In this document: in pieces, positions 58,544-64,000 of the stretch
Layout of the letters: the number at the start of each line of letters is the position of its first letter
Position numbering within the stretch: the stretch's first letter is position 1
NCBI GenBank assembly: GCA_937980205.1
Contig: CALJKW010000079.1
Location: forward strand, 1-64,000
Origin: an uncultured Myxococcales bacterium
GTDB taxonomy: Bacteria > Myxococcota > Myxococcia > Myxococcales > Myxococcaceae
Direction of reading: 5' to 3'
Length of the DNA stretch: 64,000 bases
Program-made: the position numbers and the translations under genes
Notes under the pieces: generated by a model
Databases searched by the model: none
What the model was told of the DNA's origin: nothing
What the model saw: only the letters and a program-made list of their open reading frames with translations

Positions 58544-60070
58544 GTGGATGCGCGCAGTCTCATCGAAGCCAGCCAGAACCTGCTGAGCCAGGAGATCGGG
58601 ACGATCTTCCGGCAGGCCGGCGTGCGCATCGCGCTCTGCTACCCGAGCCCGTACCACGTCGGCATGAGCTCGCTCGGGTTCCAGACCGTCTACCGGCAGA
58701 TCAACGCGCGCCCTGGCACCGCGGCCGAGCGCGTGTTCCTGCCCGACGACGTCGAGGCGTTTCAGCGCGCGCGCGTGCCGCTGTACACGCTCGAGTCGCA
58801 GGCGCAGGTCGCCGCGTGCCACGCCCTCGCGTTTTCGGTCGCCTACGAGCTCGAGCTGCCCGGGCTCTTCACCCTGCTCGAGCTCGCCGGCCTGCCGGTG
58901 CTGCGCGAGCAGCGCTCGGAGGGCCACCCGCTCGTCGTCGCCGGAGGCCCGCTGACGTTCTCGAACCCCGAGCCGCTCGAGCCGTTCGTCGACCTGCTGG
59001 TGCAGGGCGAGTCGGAAGACCTGCTGCCGCCGCTGCTCGAGGCGCTCGAGAGCGGAGCCGGCAAGCGCGAGATTCTGGAGCGGTTCGCGCGCGTGCCGGG
59101 GTTTCGGGTGCCGGGCGTGTCTCCCGACTCGACGCGCTTCTTCGTCGCGAAGGCGGCCGACGAGCGGCTGCCGGCGCGCTCGCAGATCATCACGCCGAAC
59201 ACCGAGCTGCGCTCGATGTTCCTCATCGAGCCCGAGCGCGGCTGCTCGCGCGGCTGCCACTACTGCGTGATGCGGCGCACGACGAACGGCGGCATGCGCA
59301 CGGTGCCTCCGGAGCACGTGCTCGAGCTCATTCCCCCCGAGGCGCGCCGCGTCGGCCTCGTCGGAGCGGCGGTGACGGATCACCCGCGCATCGCCGACCT
59401 GCTCGAGGCGATCGTGTCGTCGGGTCGCGAGGTCGGCGTCTCGTCGCTGCGCGCCGAGCGGCTCAACGCGCGCATCGTGAAGGCGCTGCGCGACGGCGGA
59501 GCGCGCGGCATCACCGTGGCCTCGGACGGCCCGTCGCAGCGGCTGCGCGACCTGGTCGACCGCAAGCACAGCGAGCAGCAGATCGTGAACGCGATCACGC
59601 TGGCCCGTGAGGCCGGCATGGCCCGCGCGAAGGTCTACAACATCGTCGGGCTGCCGACGGAAGAAGACGCCGACATCGACGAGCTCGTGCGCTTCACGCT
59701 GGAGCTCTCGAAGATCCTCCCCGTCTCGCTCGGCGTGGCGCCGTTCGCCGCGAAGCGGAACACGCCGATGGACGGGACGCCGTTCGCGGGCATCGACGTC
59801 ATCGAGAAGCGGCTCGAGCGGCTCAAGCGCGGCCTGCGCGGTCGGGCCGAGGTGCGGCCGACGAGCGCCCGCTGGGCGTGGGTCGAGTACATGCTCGCGC
59901 AGTCCGGCCCCGAGGGCGGCCTCGCCGCGATGGACGCGTGGAGAGCGGGCGGCAGCTTCGCGGCGTGGAAGCGGGCCTTCCAGGAGCGGGGCGTGCAGCC
60001 CTTCCTCGCGCGCCGCACCGAAGATGGGCGCCGAAAGAGCGTGACGTGGCCTATGGTGCCGGCCGCTTAG
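58544..60070 (+). CDS. B12-binding-domain radical SAM protein
   Basis: 508 aa from GTG 58544. Residues ~25-165 look like a B12-binding-type Rossmann domain (IALCYPSPYHVGMSSLGFQT; VVAGGPLTFSNPEPLEPF). The radical SAM core begins at ~225 with CSRGCHYC (CxxxCxxC 4Fe-4S) and continues through VGVSSLRAERLNARIVKAL and VYNIVGLPTEEDADI. It resembles the TIGR03960-like family without its C-terminal extension. The B12-binding DxHxxG motif is not obvious. Substrate unknown. First gene of a four-gene run. Confidence 0.88.
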   Translation: MDARSLIEASQNLLSQEIGTIFRQAGVRIALCYPSPYHVGMSSLGFQTVYRQINARPGTAAERVFLPDDVEAFQRARVPLYTLESQAQVAACHALAFSVAYELELPGLFTLLELAGLPVLREQRSEGHPLVVAGGPLTFSNPEPLEPFVDLLVQGESEDLLPPLLEALESGAGKREILERFARVPGFRVPGVSPDSTRFFVAKAADERLPARSQIITPNTELRSMFLIEPERGCSRGCHYCVMRRTTNGGMRTVPPEHVLELIPPEARRVGLVGAAVTDHPRIADLLEAIVSSGREVGVSSLRAERLNARIVKALRDGGARGITVASDGPSQRLRDLVDRKHSEQQIVNAITLAREAGMARAKVYNIVGLPTEEDADIDELVRFTLELSKILPVSLGVAPFAAKRNTPMDGTPFAGIDVIEKRLERLKRGLRGRAEVRPTSARWAWVEYMLAQSGPEGGLAAMDAWRAGGSFAAWKRAFQERGVQPFLARRTEDGRRKSVTWPMVPAA

Positions 60071-60073
60071 AGC

Positions 60074-61324
<1,251 letters not shown>

Positions 61325-61342
61325 TTTGTTCCGAGCCCGACC

Positions 61343-63259
61343 GTGGCCGCTCCCGCTCGCCCGCCGAAAGTTCCCAAGAACGCCGTCTGGGTCGAGGCCG
61401 ACCAGGAATGGGAGGCCGGCGCCCTCAAGAACGGCAAGAAGCACGGCGGCTACAAGTACTGGCGCGCTGACGGCACGCTCTGCAACGAGTGCATGTTCGT
61501 CGACGGCGTCGTCGACGGCCCGTTCAAGCGCTACCACGAGAACGGCGAGGTCTCGCAGGAGGGCATGTTCTCGAAGGGCAAGCTGCACGGCACGCGCGTG
61601 TGGTTCGCGACCGAGGGGCCCACCACCGAGAAGATGCACGAGGGCGGCGTCAGCCCGAACGTCTGGCGCAGCGAGATGGACTACGACATGGATCGCGTCG
61701 TCGCCATTCGCCACTTCGACAAGAACGGCGACCGCGTGCTGCCCGACGGTACGAAGTACCCCGACCGGCCGCGCGAGGTGCCGCGCGACACCGAGTACCG
61801 GCCCGACCTCGAGCGCTGGGTCGAGCCGAACCTCGACGAGAACGGCGAGCGGCACGGCTCGTGGCGCGCGTGGACGAAGACCGGCGAGCCGGCGAACGAG
61901 GCCGAGTACGAGCACGGCTCGCGCAACGGCCGGTGGATCGATCTCGTCGAGCCCTCCGTCTGGGAGCGCGGCTACTTCGACACCGACTTCGCCGTCGACG
62001 AGTGGGCCCTGCTCACCGAGGGCGGCAAGGTGCTCTGGAGCGGGGACCTGGGGGTCCGCCAGGGCACCGAAGAGCTGCTGCGCTCGCCGGTGTTCGAAGA
62101 CGCGCGCAAGCCCGCCGAGCACTGGGAGCAGCTCGCCGAGGCGTGCATCGCGGACCGCCGCTTCTCGGAAGCCGCGCTCGCGCTCGCGCGGGCCGCCGCG
62201 ACCTCGCACTCGGTGGAGAAGCTCGACGCGTTCCTGCGCGAGCGGACGATTCCACGCCCGGAAGAGTGGGCGCACGGGCTCGCGCAAGAGGTCGCTCCGT
62301 CCGAAGGGCTCGACGTGGGCGTGGCGGCGAGCGCGCTGTTGTACGGCGCGTGGGCTCCGCTCGTGTTCCGCGGCCTCGCGGTGTACCTGGACCAGCAGCT
62401 GTACAGCCGGGCGGCGCTCGACTTCGTGAACGCGGCGATCCTGCTCTCGCCGGATCACCTGGAGCTGCTGTTCACGCGCACGCTGGTGCTGATGTCGCTC
62501 GGCCTCGACGAGCAGGCGCGGCAGGACGCGAACGCGCTCGCGGTCGTCGACGCCGAGCAGGCCGAGTTCCTGCTGCACTACCTCGACGCGCTGTTCCCCA
62601 CGTTCGACTTCTGGCCCGCGAAGGAGAAGCCCGAGACCACCTACGACGGCCTGCCCGAGAAGCCCGAGCGGTCGGCCGCCGAAGTGAAAGAAGTCGCCCA
62701 GAAGCTCGCGATGCGCGTCGACCGCGTGCGGAAGGAACTGCTCACCCGCCTGAAGCCCGGCGCGCGGTGGATGGTGCCCGACGTCTCGGCGCTGCTCAAA
62801 GGCGCGAAGGTGCAGCTCGAGCAGTCGTCGTTCAGCGTCGCGGGCGAAGACGGAGAAGAGACCGAGGTGCAGATCGACGAGCAGCTCGAGGTCGACGGCT
62901 TCGACATCCCCCGGCTGATGCGCCTCGCGCGCGCCGAGTGGAACGCGCTCACCTGGCTGTGCTGGGCGTGCGGCGAGAAGAAGGTCGGCGTGCCCGCGAA
63001 GATCGCAGCGCCGAAGGAGTTCGGCCTCGCCGCCGGCATGTCTCAGCAGCGGCTGTGGCGGGCGCGCGACCTGCGCGTGATGGGCCCCCGCGAGGTCGAC
63101 GCCCCGTCGTTCCAGTGGGAGGGCATGGCGATCGAAGAGGTCCCCGTCGCGCTCGCCGGCATCGCCGAGGAGCAGTATGCCGAGCTGCAGGCGCTGTTCT
63201 ATTGGCTGACGGACAAGACTCACCGCTCGCCGTGGCAGGACAACTTGAGGGGCAGCTGA
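61343..63259 (+). CDS. MORN/YwqK-like and TPR-like protein
   Basis: 638 aa from GTG 61343. Residues ~20-200 carry YwqK/MORN-like units (NGKKHGGYKYWRADGTL, DGPFKRYHENGEVSQEGMF, NGERHGSWRAWTKTGE, NGRWIDLVEP). The middle (~260-420) is helical with TPR-like pairs (AALDFVNAAILLSPDHLELL). The C-terminal part is acidic then mixed. No catalytic motif; probably a scaffold. Fourteen bases separate it from the FAD gene. Confidence 0.8.
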   Translation: MAAPARPPKVPKNAVWVEADQEWEAGALKNGKKHGGYKYWRADGTLCNECMFVDGVVDGPFKRYHENGEVSQEGMFSKGKLHGTRVWFATEGPTTEKMHEGGVSPNVWRSEMDYDMDRVVAIRHFDKNGDRVLPDGTKYPDRPREVPRDTEYRPDLERWVEPNLDENGERHGSWRAWTKTGEPANEAEYEHGSRNGRWIDLVEPSVWERGYFDTDFAVDEWALLTEGGKVLWSGDLGVRQGTEELLRSPVFEDARKPAEHWEQLAEACIADRRFSEAALALARAAATSHSVEKLDAFLRERTIPRPEEWAHGLAQEVAPSEGLDVGVAASALLYGAWAPLVFRGLAVYLDQQLYSRAALDFVNAAILLSPDHLELLFTRTLVLMSLGLDEQARQDANALAVVDAEQAEFLLHYLDALFPTFDFWPAKEKPETTYDGLPEKPERSAAEVKEVAQKLAMRVDRVRKELLTRLKPGARWMVPDVSALLKGAKVQLEQSSFSVAGEDGEETEVQIDEQLEVDGFDIPRLMRLARAEWNALTWLCWACGEKKVGVPAKIAAPKEFGLAAGMSQQRLWRARDLRVMGPREVDAPSFQWEGMAIEEVPVALAGIAEEQYAELQALFYWLTDKTHRSPWQDNLRGS

Positions 63260-63262
63260 CGC

Positions 63263-63925
63263 ATGGGCGCGAAGCAGCAGAGTGTGCAGTTGCCGAAGCA
63301 CCTGTGGGCCGCGCTCGACGACATGTCGCGCGACGGCGCGCAGCCCGCCGATGCGCTGATGGAGATGGCCGTCGAGACCTTCGTCGCCCTGCAGGGCTAC
63401 GAGGTGCCGGTCGCTGAGCGCGGCGTCGCGCCGTCGCCGATCACCACCGAGAAGCCCGAGCAGAAGCCGACCGGCAAGGCGCAGTCGCTGCAGGACGATG
63501 ACGAAGACGTCGGCCTCGCGCGGACGATGGCGCGCTCGGCGCTGGTGCCCGAGATGAAGCCGCAGGAAGAGCCGCCGCCCGGCGCGACGGACATGGGCCC
63601 GGCGCACAAGGTCGGGGCGCAGCCGCCGAACATCACCGGCATCGCGCCGACGCACGTGCCGGTCGCGAAGCGGGCGCCCGAGCCTGCGGCCCCTGCCCCG
63701 GCTCCGGCTCCGGTCGCGGCGCCGCCGTCGGGAAAGACGAAGCCTCCGCAGGAGGCGGTGCGTGCGCCGGTGGAGCCGGCGTGGCTCAAGCGGCCCGCCC
63801 TGATGGATTCGGATGAAGAGCGCGCCGCGGCGCGCGAGCGGCTGGTGGCGATCGACGCGGACGTCGAGAAGCTGACCATCGAGCGCCCGACGACGAACCC
63901 GCTGGGCGCGGCCGAAGACGAGTAA
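63263..63925 (+). CDS. Low-complexity protein with short ordered N-terminus
   Basis: 220 aa, start 4 bases after the previous stop. Residues ~1-50 (QQSVQLPKHLWAALDDMSRD, then ADALMEMAVETFVALQGYEV) recall a ribbon-helix-helix strand and helix pair. The rest is Pro/Ala/Glu-rich and disordered until a short C-terminal helix (EERAAARERLVAIDADVEKL). Possibly a DNA-binding or adaptor protein. Last gene of the operon. Confidence 0.75.
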   Translation: MGAKQQSVQLPKHLWAALDDMSRDGAQPADALMEMAVETFVALQGYEVPVAERGVAPSPITTEKPEQKPTGKAQSLQDDDEDVGLARTMARSALVPEMKPQEEPPPGATDMGPAHKVGAQPPNITGIAPTHVPVAKRAPEPAAPAPAPAPVAAPPSGKTKPPQEAVRAPVEPAWLKRPALMDSDEERAAARERLVAIDADVEKLTIERPTTNPLGAAEDE

Positions 63926-64000
63926 TCAGAACTGCAACGCCTCGAGCGCTTGCTCGAGCTCGTCGATCCGCTCTCCCATGGCGTGGCGAATCACGGTGAA
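63926..64000 (-). CDS. 3' end of an unidentified gene
   Basis: The final 24 codons before the stop read TVIRHAMGERIDELEQALEALQF, a helical tail. The rest of the gene is outside the window. It converges directly on the preceding gene: its stop codon begins at the base after the plus-strand stop. Confidence 0.55.
   Translation of the reverse strand, partial: FTVIRHAMGERIDELEQALEALQF

Overview
The window is about 70 % GC by eye, with codon third positions almost always G or C. It reads as a member of the Myxococcota. Supporting signs are a C-terminal MYXO-CTERM-type sorting tail on a Kelch protein, a MopE-type Cys/Asp repeat lipoprotein, an Oar-like TonB receptor with its own TonB/ExbB/ExbD set, eleven lipoproteins (several with Gly/Ala or Asp-Ala-Gly linkers), and frequent GTG/TTG starts. 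I saw no rRNA, tRNA, CRISPR array, integrase or intact insertion sequence. Most genes pack tightly, with 4-base overlaps or short gaps.

Layout. 1-2629: acetate kinase fused to a PduL-type phosphotransacylase, coupled to a small MORN-like protein. 2642-4402: OmpA/TSP3 outer-membrane protein. 4497-12789 (minus): operon yqiJ-like, yqiK-like flotillin, giant DUF3686/AAA+ ATPase. 12848-18511 (minus): lipoprotein with two DUF1554-like modules, TolB-N-like protein, Kelch/MYXO-CTERM protein, small lipoprotein. 18550-19369 (plus): sixA and cyaY. 19353-21995 (minus): pyrH, frr, a degenerate receiver-GGDEF protein and a 125-aa protein. 22171-24614 (plus): NarL-type two-component system and a DUF2306 membrane protein. 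24680-29931: hydrolase lipoprotein, an FHA-transmembrane-Lon-type protease, a BNR-like lipoprotein and a 79-aa protein. 29989-32073 (minus): rpsB-tsf, with an unusual domain insertion in EF-Ts. 32321-37697 (minus): VWA lipoprotein and MopE-repeat lipoprotein. 37887-42913 (plus): visibly less GC-rich block of three overlapping or abutting lipoprotein genes, the first broken by a G10 tract.

42923-44590: cyclic-nucleotide-binding protein, trxB and a tiny membrane protein. 44591-45215 has no convincing gene and holds a 180-bp tandem repeat plus a diverged inverted copy. 45216-48986: rlmM and secA, divergent. 48987-51746: Cys-rich lipoprotein, a structured intergenic region with a REP-like motif, comM and a coupled FCD-like protein. 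51743-58524: exbD-exbD-exbB-tonB diverging from an Oar-like receptor and a lipoprotein, probably one energised outer-membrane transport unit. 58544-63925: apparent four-gene operon of radical SAM protein, FAD oxidoreductase, MORN/TPR protein and a low-complexity protein. The window closes on the 3' end of a minus-strand gene.

Most notable are the FHA-Lon protease with an intact Ser-Lys dyad but no AAA+ motor, the EF-Ts with an inserted small-barrel-like domain, the AckA-PduL fusion, the YqiJ/YqiK/DUF3686 operon, the G10 frameshift in a surface lipoprotein gene, and the 180-bp repeat family. The usual rpsB-tsf-pyrH-frr order is split by about 8 kb; each half has a similar candidate promoter (TTGA-type -35, 17-bp spacer, TAAG-type -10). 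All family assignments are from recognition of sequence motifs; no database search was run.
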